Of a DNA stretch of 64,000 nucleotides, positions 12,731 to 24,914 are shown one piece after another. Both the position numbers and the translations under genes were made by a program. The DNA is from Muraenolepis orangiensis (Eukaryota > Chordata > Actinopteri > Gadiformes > Muraenolepididae): positions 18,032,693 to 18,096,692 of the forward strand of contig CM051015.1 of NCBI GenBank assembly GCA_027704905.1. The letters are read 5' to 3'. Position 1 is the stretch's first letter. Every line of letters begins with the position of its first letter. The notes beneath the pieces were generated by a model. That model searched no databases and was not told the origin of the DNA. It saw only the letters and a program-made list of their open reading frames with translations.

Positions 12731-13557
12731 CATGGCACAGTACAACGAGTACCATAAGACAGTGGTCAGGGACCGCACACACTCCATTTACTCACCTCCT
12801 CTCTTTAGATGCCCAACACCCAAGACCAAGACCAAGCAGGCAGGGCAGATCTCAATGTTGAGGGATGATGTGGCACTCCTTTCCCAATTATACATAGACA
12901 TGCAACACAGAGAGGGGGATATGAGCACCTTTTTTAAGCATGAAAACCATCCATACCCTCCCTCTCTATCTGACAGAGGGAAACTATGGCTGGGAAAGAA
13001 GTAAGATCTGCTAAATATTCTGACACAAAAGACACAACAGGAACCTCCAGGTACATTTGATGTGAAAGTACTCGACAGTGTAGCTATTGTGCAATTCCTG
13101 TCCACTACAAACTGGTCTGGGATACTTACATCACCAGAAGCATAAAAGAGTCAAGGGATAAGAGAGGCAAAGAGATACGGCGGAAGGTTGCTCGTCAGAA
13201 CAAGCTGCCAGGGAACTGGCCAGATTTCTTGCGTGACCCTATGAACAAGCAGGAACTCTTCACCTTCCTCTCCAGTAAGATCACATCCACTGCCTGGCCA
13301 GATGACAAGCAGGTCTCCTTTACATCTGGCATCAGAGTAGTTGGCACAGACATCAGCCACTTCATGCTGCCATGTAACCATGAAGAGGTCGACACCAGGA
13401 TAATGATTCATCTGCTTGATGCCCTGGAGCATGGCTCTTCTACCTTCTTGGTACGCACTGTGGATACGTATGTTATCCTCATCGGCAAGTTCCATGCCCT
13501 GCTCACCAAGTATCCAGCTGCAGACATCTGGGTCGCTTTTGTCACCGGCAAAAACTA
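12731..13557 (+). pseudogene. Unclassified element B, C-terminal part
   Basis: Frames read Q-I-S-M-L-R-D-D-V-A-L-L-S-Q-L-Y and F-F-K-H-E-N-H-P-Y-P-P-S-L-S-D, then after stops R-D-K-R-G-K-E-I-R-R-K-V, L-P-G-N-W-P-D-F-L-R-D-P, and C-N-H-E-E-V-D-T-R-I-M-I-H-L-L-D-A-L-E-H. These look like a large protein with many near-identical copies in fish and cnidarian genomes, which I know only as uncharacterised. Several stops and shifts are present. Function unknown. Confidence 0.65.
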
Positions 13558-13559
13558 AA

Positions 13560-15001
13560 CATATCATCATATCAATACAATCTGCCATACTTTGGGCAAA
13601 GACAGGTAGGCCATGATTAGGTTTATCTTGGGCGTCGAGGGTCAGTCATTCAACTTTTTAGAGCACGCACCAGCAGTAACATAAATCGGTGCCTATGCTT
13701 CCCGCAATGCAAAGTCAATGAAGAGCAATCTAATGAATACGTTAAAGGATACGTTTGTACAAGTCAACGGTGTTAGTTGGGTAACGGTTTAGTGAATACC
13801 AAGTGACTTTTATCACTGCAAGAAGATCACACATTTTAGGAAGATACCATTCTTACTCCATCTAGTGGACAGTTTAGGTCACCAACTTCAACCAAACCAA
13901 GCTCTGCCTCGTTTCTACCAAGGCATTTTGAGGGCCGGTTCGGAGCCGCTACGTCAGGGGCTGGGGGCGGGTTTATCGTGACCAACAGACCAACTAAATC
14001 GTTGTGACCACACTTTTTTAAATTTAAAGTTCACTGAAGGCGAAGCAGCAGTGGTCCGTGGAGGAAACAAACTGCCTCCTTGCGTTGTGGTCCTCCACAG
14101 AAGTTCACAATAAACTCGAGGAGCTTCTAGAACCAATTGCAATTTGAAAAACTACAGCGCGAGATGTTTTCAGCTGCAGAGTTACACTGGTCTTTGTAAG
14201 TTTTACTTTATAAAAATTTCCCGAGTTGCCAACCAGCTGTGCATTTCTAAGATGTTTCGTGAGCTACTAATTTCTCACATCAATGTTATGTTCGTATCAT
14301 CAGAAATTAGTAGCTATGATTCGCTAGGCTTCTGTTAGCAGCCAGCATAGCCTTGGTAACAATACCTAATGTAAGGATGCTATGTTCTAAAAACTGTGTG
14401 TAGTGTAGTGGAGACATGTTTTAATGCGCTTTTTTCTTGTTTTAGTTGTTTATGGAGTCGTCTGCCCTCGACGATGTCGATGCGGAGCTACTGCCACCAC
14501 CGGGCTGCAGCTCGCCCAGGAGCCTCCTCGAAGCATGCTTTATTGACATTGACTTATTCCACTACACTTTTACATTTTGTGATATATTTTGTTTATTGTA
14601 TATTGTGTATTTTTCTGTATTTAATGTTTTTTTAAATAAAACTATTTTCTAAATATAAATGTATGCTTCATTATGCTTTATCAACCGAGAAACATAATAC
14701 AAGATAACATTTTTGAAGAAAAAAAGGCCAATGGTCCCTATTGTTGAAGTACTCCATTAATGCAGCTCTAACGTAATGGCCGTCCATAACACTCAAGACG
14801 AGCAGCACCAACGCATTGTGCCAGCTGTGTTTGTAGCCAATGTAGCCTCGCAAAGCCAGGAGCAACACCTGTACAGACATGATATACAGTGACACACAGG
14901 GTGATCTACACCCTGTGTAGTCAACATCAAACCCAAGCGCAAGATAAATCAATGTTTCTACACAGTTTCTATAAAGTTTACTGTTTAAATTGTATTTTAT
15001 T
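13560..15001. other. No gene recognised
   Basis: Short open frames exist (for example 14446-14652, before an aataaa) but show no family pattern. Probably decayed repeat sequence. Confidence 0.45.
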
Positions 15002-15685
15002 TGTCACAGCTACGGTGGTTGACAGGGGGCGTGGCCAAGCCACGTGCGCTGGCGGCGCACACACACCTGTCAGCAATTGCCGTGTCTAATTAGTAATCAC
15101 CTCACCTGGGGGTATATATACCATGGCGTCCTGTTACCCCTTTGTTAGGGGTACTTTATGGTTGCTACTTTGTACGTTGGTACATTCTGGACGGAATCAT
15201 CACGCCGATGTCCCGGAAATCCAGATTCATTGCCTATCTATCACTATCATTGTCACTCGCCTGTCTCGCGTTACTCTCCAGTCTATACGAGCTCCCCGGT
15301 AATTATAGTTACCTGTCTAGTACCTGTCGCTACTCCGACCCCCCGGTATCTAGACTTTTCGCTCATCCCTGACCATTCGCCTGTCTGGTACCTGTCGCTA
15401 CTCTGACCTCCCGGTATCCAGACTCCTCTCCTGTCCCGGACTACTCGCCGGTCTACTACCTGCCGGTACTCCGCGGATCGACCTCCCGGTATCCAGACTC
15501 TTCTCCTGTCCCCGACTACTCGCTGGTCTACTCCCTGTGGGTACTACGCTGATCCGACTTCCCGGTTTTCAGACCCCTTGCCTGTCCCCGTTCACTCTTG
15601 TGTTTGCTTAAATAAAGCATTACGTTATAGCTCCACTGTGTTTTGGTCTGTGTTCTGGGTCCCACCGAACTATCCCTTCGTGACA
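15002..15685 (+). mobile_element. Solo LTR with 5-bp target duplication
   Basis: Begins tgtcac and ends gtgaca, flanked by ttatt (14997-15001, 15686-15690). It contains ggtatatata (TATA box-like), repeated cctcccggtatccagac segments and aataaagc (poly(A) signal). No internal region remains. Confidence 0.93.
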
Positions 15686-16020
15686 TTATTAATCTCAAGA
15701 TATGGCAAGTAACACTGTCTCGCCTGACGCAAAGTTTCGCCTGACGCAAAGTTTCCAGCCTCGGTCACAGAGGTTATAGGCCTACAAAATGGCTATTTGG
15801 TGGAAATGGACAGGAAACATCCTAAAATGTTTGAAACAGTGGGCGTGGTGGAGAAACGGGACTCCTAGTCTCTCCAAACTGGTCATATCAGGTACTCCCT
15901 CTGGCTCACCTGACCAGATCGGCACTCGAATTTCATGCTGTTTCTGTTACCATCCCAACTAGGCTCAACATTGCCGTAATCTACCGACCACCGGGCCCTC
16001 TTGGCGACTTCTTTGACGAG

Positions 16021-16750
16021 ATGGACGCCCTCCTCAGCTGCTTTCCTGAGGACGGCACCCCACTCGTGGTTCTGGGTGACTTCAACATCCAGTCGGATAA
16101 GTTACAATCTCCTGAATTCATTAACTTTTTGGCCATATTCGGTCTAACACTCACTACTTCTTCCCCTACCCACAGAGCTGGGAACCAACTTGATCTTGTC
16201 TTCACAAGATCCTGTACCACCTCGGCGATCTCTGTCACACCCCTCCCTGTCTCTGATCACCATTTTGTTGCTTTCTCTCTCCCTCTCAAATCCCCCACCT
16301 CCCTACCCACTACTCCCCACATTGTTACCTTCCGTAGTAACCTGAAAACTCTCTCTCCCTCTTCTTTCTCCGCATCTGTCCTATCCTCACTACCATCCCC
16401 CCAACAATTCTCTCTCTTGTCGGTAGAGGAAGCCTCCTCCACTCTGACTTCCTCTCTCTCCTCCTCCTTCGACGCTCTCTGTCCTCTCACCTCCAGACCA
16501 GCACGAGCCTCTCCTCCACCTCCTTGGCTGTCCGAACCTCTGCGGGCTCGTAGAGCAGAGCTACGGGCGGCCGAGAGAAAATGGAGGAAATCTGACTCTT
16601 CTGATGACCTCGCTCACTACCTCCGTCTCCTCGCTGGCTTCACCTCCACGGTATCGGCTGCTAAATCTGCCTTCTACCGTACAAAAATCAACTCTTCTGC
16701 CTCTAACCCAAGGAAACTTTTCTCCATGTTCTCTTCCCTCCTCAACTTAT
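16021..16750 (+). pseudogene. L2-like LINE endonuclease fragment
   Basis: AP-endonuclease-like motifs V-V-L-G-D-F-N-I (with the catalytic Asp/Asn), N-Q-L-D-L-V-F-T and V-S-D-H-H-F-V are visible. The frame continues past the junction at about 16751 into unrelated residues. In an intact element this domain nicks target DNA to prime reverse transcription. Confidence 0.85.
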
Positions 16751-17704
16751 CAGGTCACATGGAACGGTTCCCTGTCCAGACCCTGCACCCTGGACACCGG
16801 AGTTCCCCAAGGATCAGTATTGGGACCCCTTCTGTTTTCTCTTTACGCTAAATCGCTAGGCTCTGTAATCACATCTCATGGCTTCTCCTATCGCTGCTAT
16901 GCAGATGACACTCAACTGTTTCTCTCCTTTCCCCCCTCAGAAACCCAAATCGCAACACGCATCTCTAAATGCCTGGCCGACATCAGCAGATGGACAGCCG
17001 CCAACCACCTGAAGCTCAACCTTGACAAGACTGAGCTCCTCTTCATACCGGGGAAAGACTGCCCTCAGATGGACCTACTGGTCACCATCGAGAACACCCA
17101 AGTCTCCCCCTCAACCACAACAAGAGACCTTGGTGTGGTGGTAGATGACCAGCTGTCCTGCAATGCCAACGTCACCGCGGTGGCCCGATCTTGCAGAATT
17201 GCCCTCTACAACATCCGCCAAGCGCTCGTCATCACCCGCCTCGACTACTGCAACTCTCTCCTGGCGGGACTCCCCGCCTCTGCAACCAAGCCCCTCCAAC
17301 GCATCCAGAACGCAGCAGCACGCCTGGTATTCAACCTACCGAAATTCTCCCACGTGACCCCTCTCTTCCGCGATCTCCACTGGCTTCCGGTAAATGCTCG
17401 CATCAAGTTCAAGACTCTGGTGCTGACCTTTAGGGCAGTCAATGGAACTGCCCCAGCCTACCTCCAGGCGTTGGTCAAACCCTACATCCCAGCCAGAGCG
17501 CTCCGCTCAACATCTGCCAGGCGACTTGTTCGACCTTCACTGATGACAACCAAACATCGCTCGTCCAAGACCCAGCTCTTCACGGCTCTAGCTCCACAGT
17601 GGTGGAATGAACTCCTGTCTCATGTCAGGACAGCAGAGTCCCTCGCCAGCTTCCACAAGAGACTCAAGACCCACCTGTTCAGAGTCCACCTGGACTCTCC
17701 TTGA
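16750..17704 (+). pseudogene. L2-like LINE RT C-terminal fragment
   Basis: The frame carries G-V-P-Q-G-S-V-L-G-P, R-C-Y-A-D-D-T-Q-L (catalytic), L-D-K-T-E-L-L and the C-terminal L-H-W-L-P-V-N-A-R-I-K-F-K. It ends naturally at 17704. It is out of frame with the endonuclease part upstream. Confidence 0.88.
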
Positions 17705-18003
17705 ACCCTCCTTCTCCTTTGTGAAACCCCTAAACTTGCTTAAGTCCTGACATTAATAGCTCTTAGCATGTTGTATATGTTAGCAAGTGTATATCCTTAA
17801 ATGTTGATAACACGCTCTTATCACAGCTACTTAAGCAGGTGACCTAGCAGTACGAAATTGTGTTATTCATCTTGTTAATATGAATACTTGTGAACTGCTC
17901 TAGTTTTGTGTTTGCGTACCTCAGTGTTATGCTATTGTCTGCCTCAACTAATGTACACCTTGTAAGTCGCTTTGGATAAAAGCGTCTGCCAAATGCCCTA
18001 AAT

Positions 18004-19039
18004 GTAATGAATACACACAATATACGATTTATTTGGTGAAGCTATGATCTCATTAGCCATCCTATGATCGCATGCTTACATTGGACAAATATACAATCTG
18101 ACAGCAGCGTGTATAGACTGACATCTAATGCTCTCATGCAGGCAGTTGCAGGCATTGACTGGCCAAAGGTCCCCTCCACGGAGACGCTACATGGACATCA
18201 AATCTGATTCAACCACACATTCATTCATCGATACTTGTTCTGGCTAGTTGTGATTTTACGTTTGTTTCAAGCTTTGTGCATATGTAGTTATTGGGTTATA
18301 ACATTATGGTCATATTGGGAAAATGCAAACTAACGTAAGGCTAATACTACAGTGTCCACAGTTGGAGTTGATATCTGTATGTGAACTGAGGAAGCTACAC
18401 CCTGCCTCCTCATTGTCAGAATCATCATAAGAACTGATTTTCTTTCAAATTTTCCATTAGAAAATAATGACAATCTAAGTCTTGGGAACTTAAACTTTAA
18501 AACAAATATTTTAAGAGAACATAAATACTATTTGTCGCAGACTGCTTGTGGTAGCCTACAAATAGCCTCCGCCTATGATGGAAAAGGTTTGCAAAGGTCT
18601 GGAAAAAGGGTTTTGACTGCTGTGGCGGTAAACAGCAGTAAAGTCAGTTAGTAGTTACCACCACACACCATTTAGCTTTTCCAACATTCTGGTTGGCGTC
18701 ATCAGTAACCGCTAAGAATGAGTAAATTACTAAATATAAATCGCTTGAAAGCTATATGCTGTTGCATTTAGTGGTATTATTGTTTAGTTTAAACGACGCT
18801 GTAAATTGCCGGTGAGGAACATATTCCTTACAATGGCGTGCTTTGCATCAACAACCTGTGGGTATTTCTTCTCTGCCTTTTGGCTATGATCAAGTGTAGT
18901 ATATGTTCTTTACAGTTTAATATCTGATACACTTCACAATTGATAACAGAGACCCAAGCACAACACATGGACAAGGAGAATAGAGTTCACGATGGGAGTT
19001 TATTGCAGGATAAGATACACAGATACCAGAAGACTTCAG
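18004..19039. other. No gene recognised
   Basis: About 1 kb of AT-rich sequence. No coding frame with family similarity, no clear repeat structure and no RNA gene seen. Confidence 0.5.
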
Positions 19040-19232
19040 TGACATGGGCAGTCGGTGAAGTCAAGGAGCAGATGTGGAGCTAGCCTAGGAGCTGGTGTAG
19101 TCACGGAGCAGACGTGGAGATAGCCACGGGAAGATAGCCATGGGAAGCTAGGAGCTAGAGACACAGGAGTTAGCTGGAAGCTAAGAGCTAGAGACACAGG
19201 GAGGGAGCTAGCCTGGAAGCTATGAGCTAGAG
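19040..19232 (+). repeat. gagctagagacacaggag-type tandem repeat
   Basis: Degenerate units with agctagcctggaagctaaga. The hAT element inserted within the array, and one unit supplied its target site. Confidence 0.8.
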
Positions 19233-20554
19233 CAGGGGTATTCAACTAGATTAGGAAGGGGGCCACAATTGTAAAATGTCTTGAAGGCGAGGGCCACAGG
19301 ACTGTGACAACGAAAATTAACAAATGCCATTGTTATTGTACAACCAACCATGCCATAATAATAATGATTATTGTTACTGTTATTATTATTATTGTAGTAA
19401 TAGTAGTAGTAGTCGGTGCTGCAAACCTGACGTTGAGCGAATATGATTCACAATTTTTATGACAGTCTCCATTGCTTCTTTCAACTCCCCTGACAATTTC
19501 GCACACAGAACTGATTGATGTATGATGCAATGCAGTGTGTTCACTGTGGGATGCTCTGCACATAAGCGAGATGCAAAGCCCCTTTCTTTCCCAATCATGG
19601 ACGGGCAGCCATTGGTAACAAGAAGGTTGATCTTACCTAGATCCAAACCCTTCTCTTCAAAAAAACTCCAAACTGCAGCGAAAATCACATCACCTGTAGT
19701 GCTGGTTATCAGTGGTAAAAGGCATAACAACTCCTCTTTAAAAACGTCACCATCGAAGTACCTCACAAACAGCGAGAGCTGTGCCGTATCTGTTGCATCA
19801 GTCGATTCATCGACAGCGATGAACTCTGTAGATTTGAGATCGGCAATTAATGCTGAAAAGCAGTCCTCAAACAGTACCTCTACTCTTCGACTTCCCGATG
19901 TGTCAGAGTACACTCCTTCACAACTTCAGCGTCAGTGAATGTCTTTCTCTTTTTGGCTAAAGCGATCACTCGTAGAGAAGCAGCAGTGGCCTTTTCCTGG
20001 GCTGTATAAGCAGTTGTAAGAATAGTGGTTGATGCAGTGTAAGAAGATTTAAGTATTTCTATTTGACCACGTCTAGCTGTGCTACCAGGCGGGTAAGCAG
20101 CATTGAAGTTAGCAGCATGCTTGGTCTCATAGTGGCGCCTCACATTAGCAACCTTGCAGACTGAAACAGTAATTTGACATATTAAACATAAAGGTCTAGG
20201 ATTGGCGTGCGATGGTAAAATAAATACAAAATCATCAGTCCATTTGGGGTTGAAGTGTCGGTTTTCACCGTAAATTTTCGAGATTGACACGATGTCGCGA
20301 TAATTACACGCTGAGTCCAATGCAAGATTGCCTTTTAAGAACTATTGAGGGAGAAATAATTTGGACTCATTTAATTCGGATAGCATAATAGCGAACATAT
20401 ATTGACATTTATTTAAATGATTCAAAAAAAAAAAAAATTTTATTTTTTTAATTTTCTTTTTTACATTTACACAATATGGAATGTGTTCCAGGGGCCACGA
20501 GAAAGCTCCCCGCGGGCCGGATTTGGCCCGCGGGCCGCCAGTTGAATATCCCTG
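19233..20554 (-). mobile_element. hAT DNA transposon relic with 8-bp target duplication
   Basis: The ends are inverted: caggggtattcaact and, complemented, cagggatattcaact. agctagag flanks both sides (19225-19232, 20555-20562). The minus strand carries a broken transposase. The element is 1.3 kb, too short for a full gene. Confidence 0.93.
19389..20320 (-). pseudogene. hAT transposase relic
   Basis: The N-terminal part (20320-19880) has a zinc-finger-like C-L-I-C-Q-I ... H-Y-E-T-K-H and A-L-A-K-K-R-K-T-F-T-D-A-E. A frameshift near 19900 leads to V-L-F-E-D-C-F-S-A-L, F-I-A-V-D-E-S-T-D (first catalytic Asp region) and L-L-V-T-N-G-C-P-S-M. The last position, usually T-D-G-x-P, reads T-N-G-C-P, losing a conserved Asp. 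The C-terminal half is absent. The family is like the SCAND3/ZBED-related hAT group. Confidence 0.85.
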
Positions 20555-20742
20555 AGCTAGAGACACAAGGAGCTAGCCAGCATCTGCAGATGACACATGT
20601 TTTTTTGTAACAGAATTCAAAAAGTGCAACGTATATGTTCGATTCATTACGCATAAAGTAAAATATTTCAAGACCTTTTCCTTGCAACAGCAGTGGCAAT
20701 GCCCTTAAGTTAAGACAAATATATAAATACATATATATATAG

Positions 20743-20745
20743 TAA

Positions 20746-20834
<89 letters not shown>
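20743..20834 (+). repeat. (GT)n microsatellite
   Basis: Uninterrupted GT run of about 45 units. Confidence 0.98.
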
Positions 20835-20836
<2 letters not shown>

Positions 20837-21104
20837 AGTTGGGTTTTAGGCACTATGAGGAGAAGGAACCACTAAAAACAAGATTTAAGATGTTTGTATT
20901 TGTATGTGCAACTGGTAGAATGGAAAGCTTACCCCTATTCCCTCCCACATTATGAATGAATTACTATCATTGAATTACTAAAATACTATACAATACTATA
21001 AACAACACTATATACTATCTTCAATATACTATACTATAAACAACACTATAACAATATTATACACAATAAAGACCAATAAAGGGACTGATTGATGATAGCA
21101 GCAG

Positions 21105-21182
21105 CAGGAATACAGTGCAGAACAGTGCAGAACAGTGCAGTGCAGAACAGTGCAGTGCAGAACAGTGCAGTGCAGAACAGTA
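21105..21182 (+). repeat. cagtgcagaa tandem repeat
   Basis: Seven or so alternating cagaacagtg and cagtgcagaacagtg units. Confidence 0.93.
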
Positions 21183-21510
21183 ACAGAATGAGTCCAGTAA
21201 GAAAAAAAAAAAAACAGGAGGCTATAGTAGCATCTCCAGTGGTTACTGTACAATCTGCCTGTAAGAGTTACCCAAAGCATGCAAACGTAAGGTAAGGCAA
21301 ACAAAAGGTATTCATGTTTCTGAGCTATTGAAACTCACTCTCTGGTTTAGATTTGGAAAGATCAGCTGATTGATTTGTCTCTGCAGATCTACTTGATGCT
21401 TAAGGTCCAATGTCAACATGGCTCTGAGGGCCCAGGTGCAGCTGTCCTCAGGCTGGACTGGTTTGAACTGAACCAGGAGCTGATCAGGACTGGTGCAGAT
21501 GGGACCGGTG

Positions 21511-21590
21511 TCTTTCTGCGTTGTGTTAGAAGGAATATAATGAAGAGTCCAACAACTTCTCTTGCTTCTTTATATGGTGTATTTTCATCT
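21511..21590 (-). repeat. Dispersed copy of the 5'-end module
   Basis: ggtgtctttctgcgttgtgt and aatgaagagtccaacaactt are the reverse complement of sequence found at 915-975, 1705-1770 and 3075-3140. The module is therefore a dispersed repeat and not only a local array. Confidence 0.7.
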
Positions 21591-22107
21591 CTTCCATCAC
21601 ACACATCCCAGGAAAGAGGCAGAGGTGAGAGCAAAGTTTAAGGGGAAACACGGACAGGAAAAGGGTCACAAAGGGGAGGAGCTACAATCAACATAAGTTC
21701 ATATAAAATATAAATAATAGAATGAATAAAATAAATAAAATAATCCAAAAATGTGTTGTGTTATTATATGAACATAAACAACCATGATACACATAGACCA
21801 GAGCCCTCCACTTCTGAAAACACAGCAACTGAAAGAACTAGACAATGAAGAAGGATCAAGAAGGAAGCATATATTATACTTCATGTGTGGTTCATGAGTA
21901 TGTTACAGCTTCGAGTTACATGTTCCCTTAACTTCAGTGGCATGGACGTCCTTTGTTGTTCATGAAATACATGAAACACTTGCACTGTACTGCACTGTAT
22001 TGATGATGTTACTGTTACTTTAAAATACTTGTATAGGCTTTATGCACAATTCAACACATGTACATATCATCCATACGTACTTTTATTGTCAAGTATTTTT
22101 ATAGTAT

Positions 22108-22230
22108 TGTGTTTTAGAAATTCATACTGGAGGGAATGGGGAGTAGGCATTCCATTAGACTTGCATATTGCCATATTTACCATATTGCATATGGCAAATA
22201 AAAATCTTGAATTTTGAATCTTGAACAAGT
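22108..22230 (+). repeat. Dispersed repeat tail, copy 1
   Basis: tggggagtaggcattccatt and catatggcaaataaaaatct end in (ttgaatc)n, like the 3' tail of a LINE. Related pieces lie at 34612 and 41838. Confidence 0.6.
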
Positions 22231-22489
22231 CAAAGAGGCGTCGTGTTGCTTTGCTCAACATCATCTGTAGAATCAGAACTGGGTTATAGTCTGCTTACAG
22301 TACAGCTCAGAGAGACAGAGAGACTCAACAGCAGTACCACCCGGCACCTGAATGAACACTAAGCCCCCAACAAGGTCAACACCGCCCACCCCCCCACTCT
22401 TCCACAGCAACTGGACAATCTGCATTAAACTACACACGTTACACCTCACATTATACTTTGTATTTATACTGTTTATACTTGTCTGTCGT

Positions 22490-22605
22490 CTGACAACCCT
22501 CTGGTCTTGACAACCGGAAGGTTGCTGGTTCGATTCCCCAGCTCTAGCCAAGTGTCGAGGTGTCCCTGAGCTAACTGCTTCCGACGTGCTGGCGAGCAGA
22601 GTTGG
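22490..22605 (+). repeat. tRNA-derived SINE fragment
   Basis: acaaccggaaggttgctggt then tcgattcccc matches the B-box region of the SINE at 24915. The rest is lost. Confidence 0.65.
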
Positions 22606-22747
22606 CAAAAGTACACATTCTGTATTAAAGGCTAAGTACAGATATTTGTGGTAGAAAATACTTTGGTAGAAGTACTGATTCAAAATTTTCTCAGTCAAAA
22701 GTAATTTTTAATCAGCTGTTTTTGTGGAAAGCTAACGGAACCTCATC

Positions 22748-22870
22748 ATATCAAGTCAAGTTTATTGTCACTTCACAGTTTACACAAGTCTTCTTCAAAT
22801 CTTATGTGCAATACCCTACGACAGACAGCAGTTAAAAAATAAAAAATAAAAATAAAAATAAAAATGCAAT
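22748..22870 (-). repeat. 3' tail fragment of the Rex1-like LINE
   Basis: tcaagtcaagtttattgtca and cgacagacagcagttaaaa match the tails at 8510 and 22900. Confidence 0.85.
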
Positions 22871-22895
22871 TTATATATTTATATATTAATGCAAT

Positions 22896-23840
22896 AGTCA
22901 AGTCAAGTCAAGTTTATTATCACTTCACAGTTTACACAAGTATAAAGCAGTGATGTGAAAATCTCATGTGCAATACCCGACGACAGACAGCAGTTATAAA
23001 AATAAGATAAAAATAGATAGAAATAGAATAAAAATGCAATTTATAAAATGCAAAATATCGGCACAGAAAAGAGCAATATGTATATATAAATCAATGTGAT
23101 AAAATATACATTGTTATATGCTATACGCCCTTGTTCAGCAGCCTGATGGCCTGACTGTGGAAGCTATCTCTAAGCCTATTTGTACGGCACTTGAGACTGC
23201 GGTATCGCTTGCCTGACGGTAACAGTGAGTACAGTTCTTGGCTGGGGAGGGCAATGTCTTTTATGATGCGTTCAGCCTTGGCCACGCACCGCTGATTGTA
23301 TATATCCAGGAGGGAGGGAAGTTCACCTCCAACAATATACTGGGCCGTCCGCACCACCCTTTGAAGCGCTCTGCGCTCGAGTGCGGTGCAGTTCCCGTAC
23401 CAGGCGGTGATACACCCTGTAAGAACACTCTCGATTGTGCCGGTGAAGAATGTTCTCAGGATGCGGGGGCCCATGCTGAATTTCCTCAGACGCCTGAGGA
23501 AATACAGGCGTTGTTGGGCCCTTTTCACCACGTGTGCGGTGTGCGTGGACCATGTGAGGTCCTCGGAGATGTGTACGCCGAGGAACTTGAAGCTGCTGAC
23601 CCTATCTTCTGCAACACCGTCGATGGAGATAGGGCCGTGCTCTCCTCTCTGCTTCCTGTAGTCCACAATCAACTCCTTGGTCTTCTTGACGTTGAGGGCG
23701 AGGCTGTTCTCCTGGCACCACTGCTCCAGTGATCCAACCTCCTCCCTGTAGGCTGTCTCGTCGTCGCCAGCGATCAGGCCCATCACTGTCGTGTCGTCAG
23801 CAAACTTGATGATGACATTGGAGCTGTGCATAGCCATGCA
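22896..23840 (-). mobile_element. Rex1/Babar-like LINE, 5'-truncated copy
   Basis: Same family as 8.5-11.7 kb, with the same 3' tail (agtcaagtcaagtttattat). It covers the RT from just before F-A-D-D-T-T to the end of the protein (stop at 23121). Homology ends at 23840, close to the solo LTR. A further 3'-tail-only piece lies at 22748-22870. Confidence 0.9.
23121..23840 (-). pseudogene. Rex1-like RT C-terminal fragment
   Basis: The open frame contains I-I-K-F-A-D-D-T-T, L-N-V-K-K-T-K-E-L-I-V-D and the C-terminal L-R-D-S-F-H-S-Q-A-I-R-L-L. It is nearly identical to the full copy at 8778-11723. It lacks the endonuclease and most of the RT. Confidence 0.88.
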
Positions 23841-23853
23841 TCCATCTCACACC

Positions 23854-24563
23854 TGTCACAGTTTGCACTCCTCCATCCTCGCTCCCACTACGCACTACCG
23901 GATAGCCACGCCCCCTCCTCGTATTCCGCATTCCGGTCTTCTCGTTTCCACTGCACTCGCCCAAGTAGCCACGGCCCCTTATATATCATTCCACATTCTT
24001 GTCTCCTCGCTTCTACTACACTCGCTCGGATAACCACGCCCCCTAATCGTATTCTAGATTCCTGTCTCCTCGCTCCCACTACGCACTACCGCATAACCGC
24101 GCCCTCCTTATTAATTCCTACCCACAGCTGCAGCGCATCACAGTTAACGTCCCTATTTAAGTCTACCCCGCACACTCACACGGGGCCAGATTGTTCCTGA
24201 CTATGCAGACATTCCAGTGGTTACCGCCTGATTCCTGTTCCTGATCCTCTACCTGTCCCCGATTACGCTTCCGCCTGTTCCTGCCTGGTTCGCCTGCCCT
24301 GCCTGGTTACCGATTTGCTGCCTGTCCCCGACTATGCCTCTGCCTGTCCCTGCCTGGTTTGTTTGCCCTGCCTGGTTCCCGATCTGCTGCCTGTCCCCGA
24401 CTACGCCTCTGCCTGTCCCTGCCTGGTTCGTCTGCCCTGCCTGATTCCTGATCACCTGCCTGTCCCCGACTACGTCACTACGCCTGCCCCTGTCTGTGTG
24501 ATATTAACAATAAATATCACTATCTGTCCTTGGTGCATTTGGGTCCTAACCTAATCCGTGACA
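23854..24563 (+). mobile_element. Solo LTR with 6-bp target duplication
   Basis: Begins tgtcac and ends gtgaca, with cacacc directly before (23848-23853) and after (24564-24569). It contains ctatttaag (TATA-like), repeated ctgcctgtccccgactacg units (24235-24480) and an aataaat poly(A) signal near 24510. No internal genes remain, so LTR-LTR recombination is inferred. Confidence 0.92.
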
Positions 24564-24584
24564 CACACCAGATGGTTAGTCCCA

Positions 24585-24770
24585 TAGAGAGGACAGGATA
24601 GAGGCAATCCAAACAATGCCAAAACCAGTGACTAAGAAGCAAATGATGGGTTTCATGGGTATGACGGGCTACTCTAGACAGTGGATACTCCATGATGCAA
24701 ATTTGGCACAGCCACTCGAAGACATCTCACACATGCCTTTGGTGTTATTCATGATTTTGGCAACATGTGG
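24585..24770 (+). pseudogene. ERV-type RT/RNase H junction fragment
   Basis: A short stretch translates to a segment like the RT connection region of ERV/gypsy pol (K-K-Q-M-M-G-F-M-G-M-T-G-Y). It is isolated, truncated at both sides and followed by unrelated sequence. Confidence 0.65.
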
Positions 24771-24914
24771 AAGATGAAAGGGTTCCTCACATCCACAGGT
24801 AAGCAGATTAACTGATCACAATTGGTTGCTAACCTACTCGACACTATACTATTACCCACTGCCATCTGTTTGTCGATTTGTCTTGTGTGTGTCACCAACA
24901 ACATAGGGAGAGGA

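Larger units (their letters stand above)
15865..18003 (+). mobile_element. L2-like LINE with internal deletion
   Basis: An endonuclease part (15865-16750) is followed by the RT C-terminal part (16750-17704) in another frame, with the RT fingers and palm start missing between them. The 3' end, cttgtaagtcgctttggata then aaagcgtctgccaaatg, is the conserved L2 tail. An RT mid-domain fragment of the same family lies at 12363-12728. Confidence 0.9.

Noticed and set aside
14446..14652. 68-codon open frame followed by aataaa
   Set aside because: No domain, no splice context and no similarity I can name. The poly(A)-like word is expected by chance in AT-rich DNA.
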